From positions 186,001-250,000 of the forward strand of contig JAEPOO010000001.1 of the NCBI GenBank assembly GCA_017642855.1: a DNA stretch of 64,000 nt, in the 5' to 3' direction. Below are positions 17,950 through 26,759 of this stretch, piece by piece; the stretch's first letter is position 1, and each line of letters begins with the position of its first letter. Below the pieces are notes generated by a model. It was not told the origin of the DNA. It did not search any database and saw only the letters and a program-made list of their open reading frames with translations. The translations under genes and the position numbers were made by a program. Source of the DNA: Pseudomonadales bacterium (GTDB lineage: Bacteria > Pseudomonadota > Gammaproteobacteria > Pseudomonadales > Azotimanducaceae).

Positions 17950-19020
17950 TTGAAAGCATACATAGTTGTCATTGGGCTGCTGATCGTGATTTTTGGTGCG
18001 ATCGGCGGATACCTCTATCAGAAATTCAGTGCACTGGCGGCGATGGATTTTTCGCCTCCACCGGTGACGATCGCAGCCTCTATCGCGCAGGGGGAAATCT
18101 GGGACGAGCGCTTAAATGCCGTGGGTACCGTTCAGTCGGTTCGCGGTGTGGAACTGACGTCAGAAACCAGCGGTGAAATCACCCGAATCCTGTTTGGATC
18201 CGGAGATGCCGTCAAGGCCAATCAACTCTTGGTCGTTCTTAATGACGAAGTGGAACAGGCAAGTCGACGCAACCAGACTGCGGCCCTGGAGCTGGCGGAA
18301 ATCCTCTTTGAGCGAGATCGCACTTTGATTGAACAGAAGTCGATCCCGCAAACCCAATATGATCGATCTCGTGCGGACCTGGAACGCGCAAAAGCCCAGC
18401 TTGCGGAAACCGAAGCGAGGTTGGCGAACAAACAGATTGAAGCCCCCTTTTCTGGCACGATGGGCATCGCCCGGGTAGATATCGGTGATTATATTTCTCC
18501 GGGTACGCTCATTGCGACGTTGCAGGATCATAGTGAGCTTGAAATCGACTTCACGGTGCCAGCGCGCTACGCACCAAGATTAGAAGCTGGACTCAGCGTC
18601 GCCGTTAAGGTCGATGCATTCCCTGATCAGGTGTTCGATGCCGAAGTCATGGCGGTAGATTCGAAGATTGACCCCTCAACCCGAAATATTCTGCTTCGCG
18701 CTCGCCTGGCTGAACCAGGAGGATTACTGCCGGGTATGTTTGCTTCTCTCGAAGTTGATTTAGGTCTTCGTATCGATGTGGTCACCATTCCCGAGACCGC
18801 CATGACCTATGCTTTGCAGGGAAATACGGTGTATGTGATTGAAGACACAGAAGACGGTGGTCAAACCGCGGTTGCCCGGGTCGTTCAGGCTGGGCAGGTC
18901 CGAGATGGCAAGGTTGCCGTGCTCTCGGGCCTGGAAGCCGGTGAACAAGTCGTGAGTGTCGGGCAGAATAAACTCTTCCGCGGTGTCAAAGTTTTGATTG
19001 ATGAGTCGGTGAGACTCTAG
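17950..19020 (+). CDS. RND efflux periplasmic adaptor (MFP/HlyD family)
   Basis: The 356-residue adaptor links the inner-membrane RND pump to an outer-membrane channel. It starts at a TTG (17950). The N-terminal signal-anchor helix is AYIVVIGLLIVIFGAIGGYLY. The lipoyl half-motifs are GVELTSETSGEITRILFGSGD and ANKQIEAPFSGTMGIARVDIGDYI, with an alpha-helical hairpin between them (about residues 105-160). Beta-barrel and membrane-proximal domains follow, with IDPSTRNILLRARL. It lies two bases before the pump gene. No outer-membrane TolC-type gene is in the window. Confidence 0.93.
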   Translation: MKAYIVVIGLLIVIFGAIGGYLYQKFSALAAMDFSPPPVTIAASIAQGEIWDERLNAVGTVQSVRGVELTSETSGEITRILFGSGDAVKANQLLVVLNDEVEQASRRNQTAALELAEILFERDRTLIEQKSIPQTQYDRSRADLERAKAQLAETEARLANKQIEAPFSGTMGIARVDIGDYISPGTLIATLQDHSELEIDFTVPARYAPRLEAGLSVAVKVDAFPDQVFDAEVMAVDSKIDPSTRNILLRARLAEPGGLLPGMFASLEVDLGLRIDVVTIPETAMTYALQGNTVYVIEDTEDGGQTAVARVVQAGQVRDGKVAVLSGLEAGEQVVSVGQNKLFRGVKVLIDESVRL

Positions 19021-19022
19021 TC

Positions 19023-22000
19023 ATGCGATTCACTGATCTATTTATTCAGCGACCGGTTCTCGCGATCGTCCTTGCAGCGGTCATGCTGCTCCTTGGCTTG
19101 CAGGCAGGCAGTCAGCTTTCCTTAAGAGAATATCCGGAAGTCGAAAAAAGTGTGATCACGGTTTCCACCTTTTATCCTGGCGCCAGTGCACGAACCGTTC
19201 AGGGGTTTGTGACGACGCCACTGCAGCGACGTATTGCCGCGGCCAAAGGCGTTGAGTACATCACGTCGGAAAGTAACCCAGGTCAGTCTCAGATTTCTGC
19301 TTACGTGCGCCTCGGAGAAAATTCGACGGACGTGATGGCCGAGGTGATCACCAAGGTCAACGAAGCCAAGTTTGAACTGCCCCGTGAAGTGGAAGATCCG
19401 GTTGTGACAAACCGATCTGGTGGTGACGCGATGATGTATCTGGCGCTATTGAGCGATGAGATGTCGGTGCAGCAACGTGCTGACTACGCGATGCGCTCGA
19501 TTCAGCCAGTATTGAACACGGTCGAAGGTGTCGGTGAAGCACGTATCCTCGGCAGTGGCCTGTTTGCGATGCGCATTTGGTTGGACCCTGCCAGAATGGC
19601 GGCCTTCGGGGTGACTGCGACCGATATCAATGACGCGATTCGCAGGGATAACTTTATCTCTGCGGCGGGTACAACCCGAGGTGATCTGGTCAGGGCAAGC
19701 GTCGATGCGCAAACCGATGTGCAGGATCCTGAAGAGTTCGCTCAGATTGTCGTTCGCCAGGATGGCGACCGACGCGTTCGTCTCGGTGATGTGGCGGAAG
19801 TTGAGCTTGCACGAGAGTCTTACGAGTTTGCGGTGTATTCCAGTGGAAAAGAAACGGTCTTTATTGCGATTTCTGAAGCACCTGGTGCAAACCCATTGGA
19901 GATGGCGGCTGCAGTTAAAGCCAAGTTGAAAGAGATTGAGCCGACTTTGCCTGCAGACCTCGAAGTCTTTATGGACTCGGATCTTTCGATCTATATCGGC
20001 GAAGCTTTGGAAGAGGTTGCGGCAACCCTGATTGAAGCGACCATCATTGTGATCCTCGTAATCTTGTTGTTTCTGGGATCTATCCGAGTGGTGACGATTC
20101 CGATCATTGCTATCCCCCTGTCTTTGATCTCGGTGTTGCTTCTGATCTGGATGATGGGCTTTTCCATTAATCTGCTGACGTTGCTGGCGATGGTCATCGC
20201 CATTGGGCTGGTGGTGGATGACGCCATTGTGGTGGTTGAAAATGTGCATCGTCATATCGAGGAAGGAAAAACACCTTTCGACGCCGCCATCATCGGCGCG
20301 CGCGAAGTGGCGCTGCCCGTCATTGCGATGACGTTGACGCTGGTTGCAGTGTATCTGCCCATTGGTTTCCTCGGGGGACTCACGGGCGTGTTGTTCAGTG
20401 AGTTTGCACTAACTTTGGCGGGTGCTGTGGTGGTTTCCGGCGTGGTCGCGCTGGTGTTGAGCCCGATGATGTGCGCCAAGCTGCTGAAAGATCACGATCA
20501 TCAGGGTAAAGCCGCAGACTGGCTGGATGAACAGTTTGACCGTCTGCATCATGCTTATGAGCGGTTGCTGGTCCACTCTTTGAACAACCGCGGTGCCGTG
20601 ATGCTGTTCGCGGTGGTGATCTTTTTGAGTCTTCCGCTTTTCTACGTGCTGGCGCAGAAGGAGCTGGCGCCGGATGAAGACAGCGGCAGTATCTTCGCAG
20701 TTTCCCAGCCTCCGGATTATGGCACGTTGGAGTACACCACGTATTTCCTGGATGAAATGGTTGATGCGTGGAAAACCATTCCGGAAGTGACTCACTCCTG
20801 GCAGGTCAATGAACCCAGCTCGGTATTTGGCGGTGTTGAGCTGAAGCCATGGTCAGAGCGAGAAAGAACGCTGGAAGACATTCGTCAGGAAATGCAGACC
20901 AAGTACAACCAGATCAGTGGTCTGGAAACGTTCACCTTTGCCGCAGGTGGATTGCCAGGTGCCTCCAGCGGCTTGCCAGTGCAGTTCGTGATCTCAGCTA
21001 ACGTGGGGTACGAAGAACTGGATCGGGTATCCGAAGATGTGCTGCTCAAGGCAAGACAGTCGGGTTTGTTTGCGTTTGTGAACAAAGACCTTCGATATTC
21101 CAGACCGGAGGTCAGGGTCAGTATTGATCGTGAGCTCGCGGCTCGCCTGGGTATTTCCATGGCGGACATCGGTGAAACCCTGCAGGTGATGCTCGGCGAA
21201 GGTGAGACAAATCGCTTCAGTCTGGAAGGGCGCAGCTACAAAGTGATACCCCAGGCGGATCAGGGCTTCAGACTGACGAAGGAATGGCTTGAGCGTTATT
21301 ACTTGAGAACCGACAGTGATGATCTGGTGCCGCTCAGTACGGTGATATCTCTCAAGCAAACTGTGGAACCGAACACCTTGAAACAGTATCAGCAGTTGAA
21401 CAGCGTATTGATTCAGGGTTTTGTTTTGCCGCCCAACAGTCTTGGCGACGCACTGACCTACCTGGAGGAGACCCTTCTGGAAGTGGCGCCCTTAGGATAT
21501 CGCGTTGGCTATCAGGGTGAGTCGCGAAGATTTATCCAGGAAACCCAGGGTTTTCTCCTGCTGTTCGCAACATCCCTGGTATTCATCTACCTGGTGCTGG
21601 CGGCGCAGTTTAACAGTTTCCGTGATCCATTGATCGTTCTGATCAGTGTGCCACTGTCTATCTTTGGTGCCGTGGTACCTTTGGCGCTGGGTTTTACGAC
21701 ACTGAATATCTATACCCAGGTTGGTTTGCTGACTCTGATTGGTCTGATCAGCAAACACGGTATCTTGATCGTGGATTTCGCGAACCATCGAGTACGCGCT
21801 GGCAAGGAAAGGAAGCAGGCAGTCATCGAGGCTGCAGGTCTGCGATTGAGACCTATCCTGATGACCACCTTCGCAACAGTGCTTGGTGTTGTGCCTTTAC
21901 TGTTGGCCTATGGCGCCGGTGCGAACTCTCGATTCGCCATCGGTCTTATGATTGCTGCTGGTATGACGGTGGGTACCCTGTTTACCCTCTTTGTGTTGCC

Positions 22001-22124
22001 GGTCTTTTATGACCTGGTGGGTCGCCAGGCCATGTCAGAAGAAACTTCGATAGATCCTTTGACAGGTATCTCTACAGATAGTCAGGATCCCGGCCGTCAG
22101 GGAATGGCACATCCCGCGTCATAA
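19023..22124 (+). CDS. RND family efflux permease (HAE1-like)
   Basis: This is a proton-driven trimeric exporter of 1033 residues, the usual AcrB/MexF size. It starts MRFTDLFIQRPVLAIVLAAVMLLLG. TM4 carries the paired Asp of the proton relay in IGLVVDDAIVVVENVHRH (near residue 400). Two large periplasmic loops and the repeated second half (SLVFIYLVLAAQFNSFRDP, LLTLIGLISKHGILIVDFAN) follow. Local similarity in style is to the MexI/VexD group. The 3' end overlaps the convergent VOC gene by 53 bases. Substrates cannot be predicted; the TetR-Rieske context suggests a hydrophobic compound. Confidence 0.95.
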   Translation: MRFTDLFIQRPVLAIVLAAVMLLLGLQAGSQLSLREYPEVEKSVITVSTFYPGASARTVQGFVTTPLQRRIAAAKGVEYITSESNPGQSQISAYVRLGENSTDVMAEVITKVNEAKFELPREVEDPVVTNRSGGDAMMYLALLSDEMSVQQRADYAMRSIQPVLNTVEGVGEARILGSGLFAMRIWLDPARMAAFGVTATDINDAIRRDNFISAAGTTRGDLVRASVDAQTDVQDPEEFAQIVVRQDGDRRVRLGDVAEVELARESYEFAVYSSGKETVFIAISEAPGANPLEMAAAVKAKLKEIEPTLPADLEVFMDSDLSIYIGEALEEVAATLIEATIIVILVILLFLGSIRVVTIPIIAIPLSLISVLLLIWMMGFSINLLTLLAMVIAIGLVVDDAIVVVENVHRHIEEGKTPFDAAIIGAREVALPVIAMTLTLVAVYLPIGFLGGLTGVLFSEFALTLAGAVVVSGVVALVLSPMMCAKLLKDHDHQGKAADWLDEQFDRLHHAYERLLVHSLNNRGAVMLFAVVIFLSLPLFYVLAQKELAPDEDSGSIFAVSQPPDYGTLEYTTYFLDEMVDAWKTIPEVTHSWQVNEPSSVFGGVELKPWSERERTLEDIRQEMQTKYNQISGLETFTFAAGGLPGASSGLPVQFVISANVGYEELDRVSEDVLLKARQSGLFAFVNKDLRYSRPEVRVSIDRELAARLGISMADIGETLQVMLGEGETNRFSLEGRSYKVIPQADQGFRLTKEWLERYYLRTDSDDLVPLSTVISLKQTVEPNTLKQYQQLNSVLIQGFVLPPNSLGDALTYLEETLLEVAPLGYRVGYQGESRRFIQETQGFLLLFATSLVFIYLVLAAQFNSFRDPLIVLISVPLSIFGAVVPLALGFTTLNIYTQVGLLTLIGLISKHGILIVDFANHRVRAGKERKQAVIEAAGLRLRPILMTTFATVLGVVPLLLAYGAGANSRFAIGLMIAAGMTVGTLFTLFVLPVFYDLVGRQAMSEETSIDPLTGISTDSQDPGRQGMAHPAS

Positions 22125-22623
22125 CGGGGCTGTCGCCTGGCTTCAGATTTTCATGGGCACGTTTCCAGGTTGCGAAGGTCCCAAGAATATGGACAGGATC
22201 GCCGTGGATTTCTGTAAATCCGCCGTTCACGGATCGAGTATCAAAGTAGGCCGCATTCACATCATCAGCCCATAGCTCGCAGGCATTTTCAAAACCCAGA
22301 TCCAACATGCGCTGGCGGGCTGCGGCGAAGTCATTCACCAGGCACCCAACGTGATGGAAACCTTCTTCGCCATCTCTGTACATGTCCCGATAGATAGATG
22401 CCGTGTCATCGTGTTGTTGGATGAACTGAATCTGGTTGTTGCCGAGATAACCGAATCCGTATGACACATCAGCTTCCTGATTGGTGCCCCGGTATTGGAA
22501 CTTGTCCGTCTTGTGGTGGGGTACCAGTACAAACGGTCCGGCGCCGTACAGGCGATGCCACTTGTAGGCGGCTTCTTCGACGTCGTTGACGAAATACGCG
22601 TGCTGGAAGATCGGGTAGATCAT
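22072..22623 (-). CDS. VOC family (glyoxalase/dioxygenase-like) protein
   Basis: The 183-residue protein has the paired beta-alpha-beta-beta-beta modules of the vicinal oxygen chelate fold. Likely metal ligands include His8 in IFQHAYFVND, His in GFHHVGCLVND and Glu in GGFTEIHGDP. The sequence style (AAYKWHRLYGAGPF) is common in VOC proteins of lipid- and steroid-degrading bacteria. Function is unknown. It is convergent with and overlaps the RND permease by 53 bases, and is divergent from the flavin monooxygenase across about 100 bases. Confidence 0.83.
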   Translation of the reverse strand: MIYPIFQHAYFVNDVEEAAYKWHRLYGAGPFVLVPHHKTDKFQYRGTNQEADVSYGFGYLGNNQIQFIQQHDDTASIYRDMYRDGEEGFHHVGCLVNDFAAARQRMLDLGFENACELWADDVNAAYFDTRSVNGGFTEIHGDPVHILGTFATWKRAHENLKPGDSPVMTRDVPFPDGRDPDYL

Positions 22624-22724
22624 GAAGGTTCCCTCAATCTCATTTTTATAGTGGGCTACAAAAATAGTGTTTCATGACCCTGTAGGCCCCGTCAACGGCT
22701 GTTTTGTGGTTCAATCGATGCCCA

Positions 22725-24326
22725 ATGAAAAAGTATGACGTCATTGTAATTGGTGCGGGCGTGTGCGGCATCTATATGCTGTATCGCCTGCTCAAACAGG
22801 GTTTAAATGTCCTGGTGCTGGATAAGGCTGATGGGCCAGGAGGCACCTGGTACTGGAATCGTTATCCCGGTGCGCGGTTTGATTCGGAGAGTTATACCTA
22901 CGGCTATTCCTTTTCGGAAGAACTGCTCCAGGAGTGGGACTGGTCTGAACACTTTGCGGCTCAGCCAGAGACACTCCGGTATTTGAATCATGTCGTCGAC
23001 AAATTCGATTTGCGTGAACCCATGCGCTTTGGCGCGCATGTTCAATCCGCGAAATTTGATGATGCTTCGAACGAGTGGCATGTGGTTCTGGAAGATGGTG
23101 ACATCTTCTCATCCACATTTTTATGCACGGCCATCGGGATGTTGTCTGCAGCAACACCGCCAAGAATTGAAGGCATTGATCGATTTCAGGGGCAGGCGTT
23201 TCACACCTACGACTGGCCGCAGGAACCTGTTGACCTTAAGGGGCAAAGAGTTGGCGTGGTTGGCACCGGCGCAACTGGCGTCCAGGTCATCGGTGCCATC
23301 GCCGATGAGGTGGGTGAACTCACCGTTTTCCAAAGACGACCCAACTGGTGTGCACCTTTGCACAACAGCAAGATCTCTGCGGAAGACATGGCGGATATCA
23401 AAGCCCGGTACGATGAAATTTTTGCGCAATGTGCCGCCACCCCAAATGGATTCCTGCATGGGCCTGATCGGCGGGAGCTGAAGGAAGTGCCAGAGGCTGA
23501 AAAGTATGCCTTCTGGGAAGATCTCTACAATTCACCCGGTTTTGGGGTCTGGTTGGGTAACTTTAGAGATGTCCTGACGGATATGGACGCGAATGCGGAA
23601 TTCTCTAACTTCATTGCAAACAAAATTCGCGAGCGGGTTAACGATCCGGCAATCGCGGAGAAACTGATTCCCAAAGACCACGGTTTTGGCACGCGAAGAG
23701 TGCCAATGGAAACCCGGTATTACGAAGCTTACAACCTGGACCATGTCAGTTTAGTGGATATCAATGAGACGCCCATTGAGTGTATCGATGAGACCGGAAT
23801 CCAGACGACGGAAACCCGCCACGAATTTGACGTGTTGATCTTTGCGACGGGCTTTGACGCCATTACGGGCGCGTTCGATCGAATACACATTGAAGGAACC
23901 GGCGGGCAGAAGCTCAGTGACAAATGGCACGATGGCCCAATGACCTATTTAGGGATGCAGGTGGCGGGTTTCCCTAATCTTTTCACCTTAGCAGGGCCTC
24001 AGGGTGCGTCTGTCGCAACCAACTTCCCGCCGGCCATTGAAACCTGCGTGGATTGGGCGTCTGACTTTATTGAGCATTTGTTCAAAGAAGGTGTCACCAG
24101 GGTTGAAGCAAAGCAGTCAGCGGAAGACGCCTGGGTAGAACACGTGAAATCGTTCTACGATATGTCTCTCGTGTCGAACACCCAATCCTGGTTCACAGGC
24201 TACAACTCGAATGTCGATGGACACGACAAGCTTCGATATATGATTTATCTCGGAGGCTCGCCGACCTATCGAGAGAAGCTCGCCGATGTGGCGAGCTCCG
24301 GTTACAAGGGGTTTACCACCAGCTGA
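22725..24326 (+). CDS. Flavin-containing Baeyer-Villiger-type monooxygenase
   Basis: The 533-residue NAD(P)H- and FAD-dependent monooxygenase has an FAD Rossmann motif VIGAGVCG at residues 6-13 and GGTWYWNRYPGARFDSES. It has the Baeyer-Villiger fingerprint RFQGQAFHTYDWP near residue 155 and a second Rossmann motif VVGTGATG near residue 178. The ATG at 22725 is preferred over the GTG at 22704. Such enzymes insert oxygen next to a ketone, typically cyclohexanone- or steroid-like. Its neighbours (VOC, LLM oxidoreductase, sulfotransferase) suggest a small-molecule catabolic set. The end is convergent with the LLM gene, five bases apart. Confidence 0.92.
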   Translation: MKKYDVIVIGAGVCGIYMLYRLLKQGLNVLVLDKADGPGGTWYWNRYPGARFDSESYTYGYSFSEELLQEWDWSEHFAAQPETLRYLNHVVDKFDLREPMRFGAHVQSAKFDDASNEWHVVLEDGDIFSSTFLCTAIGMLSAATPPRIEGIDRFQGQAFHTYDWPQEPVDLKGQRVGVVGTGATGVQVIGAIADEVGELTVFQRRPNWCAPLHNSKISAEDMADIKARYDEIFAQCAATPNGFLHGPDRRELKEVPEAEKYAFWEDLYNSPGFGVWLGNFRDVLTDMDANAEFSNFIANKIRERVNDPAIAEKLIPKDHGFGTRRVPMETRYYEAYNLDHVSLVDINETPIECIDETGIQTTETRHEFDVLIFATGFDAITGAFDRIHIEGTGGQKLSDKWHDGPMTYLGMQVAGFPNLFTLAGPQGASVATNFPPAIETCVDWASDFIEHLFKEGVTRVEAKQSAEDAWVEHVKSFYDMSLVSNTQSWFTGYNSNVDGHDKLRYMIYLGGSPTYREKLADVASSGYKGFTTS

Positions 24327-24331
24327 CTGAC

Positions 24332-25183
24332 TCAGGCTGCGATACAGGTCTCCGCGATACCCTGAAGTTTATCCATCAGGTCTCCGCCACCCATCATGGG
24401 CAAAACGGCCCTGTGCACACCGGCTTCTTCAAGCTGACCCAGGAAGTCAGCACCACCCATGCCTGGCCACATACAGGTGATTTCGATCTCACTCATGTCC
24501 CGACCTTCTGCATCGCAGGCTGCTTTGAGTTTTTCCAGATGAACTTTCAGCTTTTCGGGATCACCTTCTGGGGCATACCAACCGTTACCGTACTTAGCGA
24601 TTCGCTCAAAGATTTTTCCTTTGATGCCACCCATGACAACGGGGAAGGGGGTTTGAACGGGCAGCGGATAACTTTTGAAGTTGGACCAGTTGATGAAGTC
24701 GCTCTGGTGTTCGACAACGTCGCCAGACCAGATCTTGCGCATACCCTCAACATAGTCATCGAACCTCGCGCCACGTTTTTCAAACGGCACACCGAGGGCT
24801 TCGAATTCTTCCCTGAGCCAGCCGATACCGACGCCTAACATGAACCGTCCGTTCGACATGAAGTCCAGGCTTGCTGCCTGTTTTGCCATATAGATGGGAT
24901 TCACCTGGGAAAGGATATTGACGCCGGTGCCCAGGCGAATGGTTTTGGTAGAAGCGGCGATCGCGGTCAGCGCAATCAGTGGATCTACAAAGTTGGTTTC
25001 CGGTGGCGCGCCCATCTTGCCGGAGTCGTTGTAGGGATACTTCGACTCATAGTCCACAGGAACAATCACGTGTTCGAAGGTCCAGACTGATTCGTAACCC
25101 ATGGACTCAGCGGCTTGAGCCAGACCGATCATGTCTGCTCCCTGTTGAACGCCAATATTGATCGGAATAATGCCAAGCTTCAT
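24332..25183 (-). CDS. LLM-class flavin/F420-dependent oxidoreductase (TIGR03619-like)
   Basis: The 283-residue luciferase-like TIM barrel starts MKLGIIPINIGVQQGADMIGLAQAAE. Family landmarks are GYESVWTFEHVIVP, TIRLGTGVNILSQVNPIYMAKQAASLDFMSNGRFMLGVGIGW and WYAPEGDPEKL. The ATG at 25183 is favoured over a start 14 codons upstream because residues before it resemble no LLM N-terminus and would overlap the divergent sulfotransferase start. Cofactor (FMN or F420) and substrate are undetermined. It is the second LLM enzyme in this accessory block. Confidence 0.87.
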   Translation of the reverse strand: MKLGIIPINIGVQQGADMIGLAQAAESMGYESVWTFEHVIVPVDYESKYPYNDSGKMGAPPETNFVDPLIALTAIAASTKTIRLGTGVNILSQVNPIYMAKQAASLDFMSNGRFMLGVGIGWLREEFEALGVPFEKRGARFDDYVEGMRKIWSGDVVEHQSDFINWSNFKSYPLPVQTPFPVVMGGIKGKIFERIAKYGNGWYAPEGDPEKLKVHLEKLKAACDAEGRDMSEIEITCMWPGMGGADFLGQLEEAGVHRAVLPMMGGGDLMDKLQGIAETCIAA

Positions 25184-25223
25184 AGTAGTCTCTCTGTCAA
25201 TTGATTCAGGGCTGCATTGTGAC

Positions 25224-26087
25224 ATGAAAAAGCGCGCAACAAGTATGGCGGAGCTTGGGGAAATTCACGCGAAGAGTTTTAACCCCGAAGGTATCGCAAG
25301 AAGCATCAAGTCTTATCAGCCCAGAGCCAGCGACGTCATCATTACGCCCTACGGCAAGTCAGGCACAACCTGGACTCAACAGATCTTTCATACGCTGCGA
25401 ACCCGTGGTGATATGGACTTTGACGATATTTCGAGGGTTGTGCCGTGGATTGAAATGACGGATCTGCTTCAGATGGACATCAACGCGGAACAGCGCGTTA
25501 ATCCTCGGGGTTTCAAGAGTCACCTGGAGTGGGAGAAGCTGCCAAGGGGTGCGAAATACATCAATGTGATTCGTGATCCACTTGATGTGGCCTATTCCGC
25601 GTTTCGTTTTATGGAAGGCTGGTTTGTCGAGCCCGACACGATTCCTGCGGAGGTTTTTATCAGTGCCCGGGCCAAAGATGCGTCATATCACAAGCACTTC
25701 GTCAGCTGGTGGAAACATCGCAACGATGACGATGTGCTCTACCTGGTCTATGAGCACATGAAGAAGGACCGCGAAGGTGTGATCCGGCGCATTGCCGACT
25801 TTGCCGGTATTGAGCTGGATGATGAACTGCTGGCGCTCACCCTCGAACATTCATCTATCGATTATATGAAAACACACAAGGACCGGTTTGATGATGCGAT
25901 GCTTCGAGCCAAGTCTGAGGAGTATCTGCCTTCTGGCAGCGACAGTGCAAAGGTTCGTGTCGGCATGGTGGGGGAGTTCACCTGGCCAGATGAAATCGTC
26001 GCCATGTATGACGAGCTCTGGCAAACACATGTCGCACCAGAGACGGGATTCACAAACTACCAGGATTTGATTGCGAGCCTGGCTTAA
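25224..26087 (+). CDS. PAPS-dependent sulfotransferase
   Basis: The 287-residue cytosolic-type sulfotransferase has a 5'-phosphosulfate-binding loop PYGKSGTTWTQQ at about residues 42-53. The 3'-phosphate-binding segment INVIRDPLDVAYSAFRF has Arg117 and Ser125. The C-terminal KVRVGMVGEFTW corresponds to the RKGxxGDWK loop. Enzymes of this family transfer sulfate from PAPS to hydroxyls of small lipophilic molecules such as steroids. It is divergent from the LLM gene across 40 bases. Together with the Baeyer-Villiger enzyme it suggests modification of hydroxylated lipids. Confidence 0.9.
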   Translation: MKKRATSMAELGEIHAKSFNPEGIARSIKSYQPRASDVIITPYGKSGTTWTQQIFHTLRTRGDMDFDDISRVVPWIEMTDLLQMDINAEQRVNPRGFKSHLEWEKLPRGAKYINVIRDPLDVAYSAFRFMEGWFVEPDTIPAEVFISARAKDASYHKHFVSWWKHRNDDDVLYLVYEHMKKDREGVIRRIADFAGIELDDELLALTLEHSSIDYMKTHKDRFDDAMLRAKSEEYLPSGSDSAKVRVGMVGEFTWPDEIVAMYDELWQTHVAPETGFTNYQDLIASLA

Positions 26088-26198
26088 GCTGGAGCCCCTC
26101 CAGGAGAATCCGTCGTTTCATGGGGTTCGAACTCGCTTTGGGATAAGCTCTGCAATGAAGCTGCATTGCCAGTATTTCGACATTCCGGGAGGCGAGAG

Positions 26199-26579
26199 AT
26201 GGCATTAGAACCAGGTCCAATGAAAGTCATCCATAACTTTCATACAACGAAAGAAGAGGTGCTTGAGGACATTAAAAAACTGGACCTCTGGCCCACGGTG
26301 TATGTGTCAGAACGTATGGATGAGTTGCCGCTCCATTGGCATGACGTAGATAACTGCGGCTATGTCATGGAAGGTAAGAGTTACGTGGTGAACGAACAGG
26401 GAGAAAAGATTCCGCTTCAGGCTGGAGACAAACTTCACATCCCGGCAGGCGCGGTTCACGCAGAGGGAGAGGTCGAGGACCGGATGGTCTACATTGTGGG
26501 TATCTCGAAACCTGAAAATCTGCTGGATGCTCTGTTGCCATTACATCCGCCGGAAGAGAGCCCTTTGAGCAAGCGCTAA
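26199..26579 (+). CDS. Cupin domain protein
   Basis: The 126-residue single-domain cupin has motif 1 ELPLHWHDVDNCGYVMEG, with two His and a downstream Glu as likely metal ligands. Motif 2 is LQAGDKLHIPAGAVHAEGEV. ATG 26199 follows a GGGAGG site. The natural ligand is unknown; such small cupins can be dioxygenases, isomerases or binding proteins. It is the last gene of the accessory block and is followed by a strong terminator and tRNA-Lys. Confidence 0.85.
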   Translation: MALEPGPMKVIHNFHTTKEEVLEDIKKLDLWPTVYVSERMDELPLHWHDVDNCGYVMEGKSYVVNEQGEKIPLQAGDKLHIPAGAVHAEGEVEDRMVYIVGISKPENLLDALLPLHPPEESPLSKR

Positions 26580-26593
26580 GGGGTTCATTTGTG

Positions 26594-26633
26594 ACACATA
26601 AAAACGCCCGCAGAAGCGGGCGTTTTTATGTGT
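26594..26633. terminator. Bidirectional intrinsic terminator
   Basis: A perfect 18-base inverted repeat (26594-26611 and 26616-26633) around the loop AGAA contains a GC core CGCCCGC/GCGGGCG with flanking A- and T-runs. It can stop transcription of both the cupin gene and the convergent tRNA-Lys. Confidence 0.93.
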
Positions 26634-26634
26634 T

Positions 26635-26710
26635 TGGTGGGTCGTGCTGGATTCGAACCAGCGACCAATTGGTTAAAAGCCAACTGCTCTACCAACTGAG
26701 CTAACGACCC
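26635..26710 (-). tRNA. tRNA-Lys (anticodon TTT)
   Basis: This is a 76-base minus-strand gene including an encoded CCA end (26635-26637). The acceptor stem is GGGTCGT (26710-26704) paired with ACGACCC. The D arm has AGCTCAGTTGGTAGAGC, the anticodon loop is CTTTTAA giving TTT, and the T arm contains GGTTCGAATCC. In Pseudomonas the tRNA-Lys gene also lies between queC and nadA and is a known island integration site. Here about 17.9 kb of accessory genes separates it from queC. Confidence 0.97.
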
Positions 26711-26759
26711 CAAAAGAAGGCGGCTATCATACCGATTTAGTCCTAAAACACAAGGGAGT

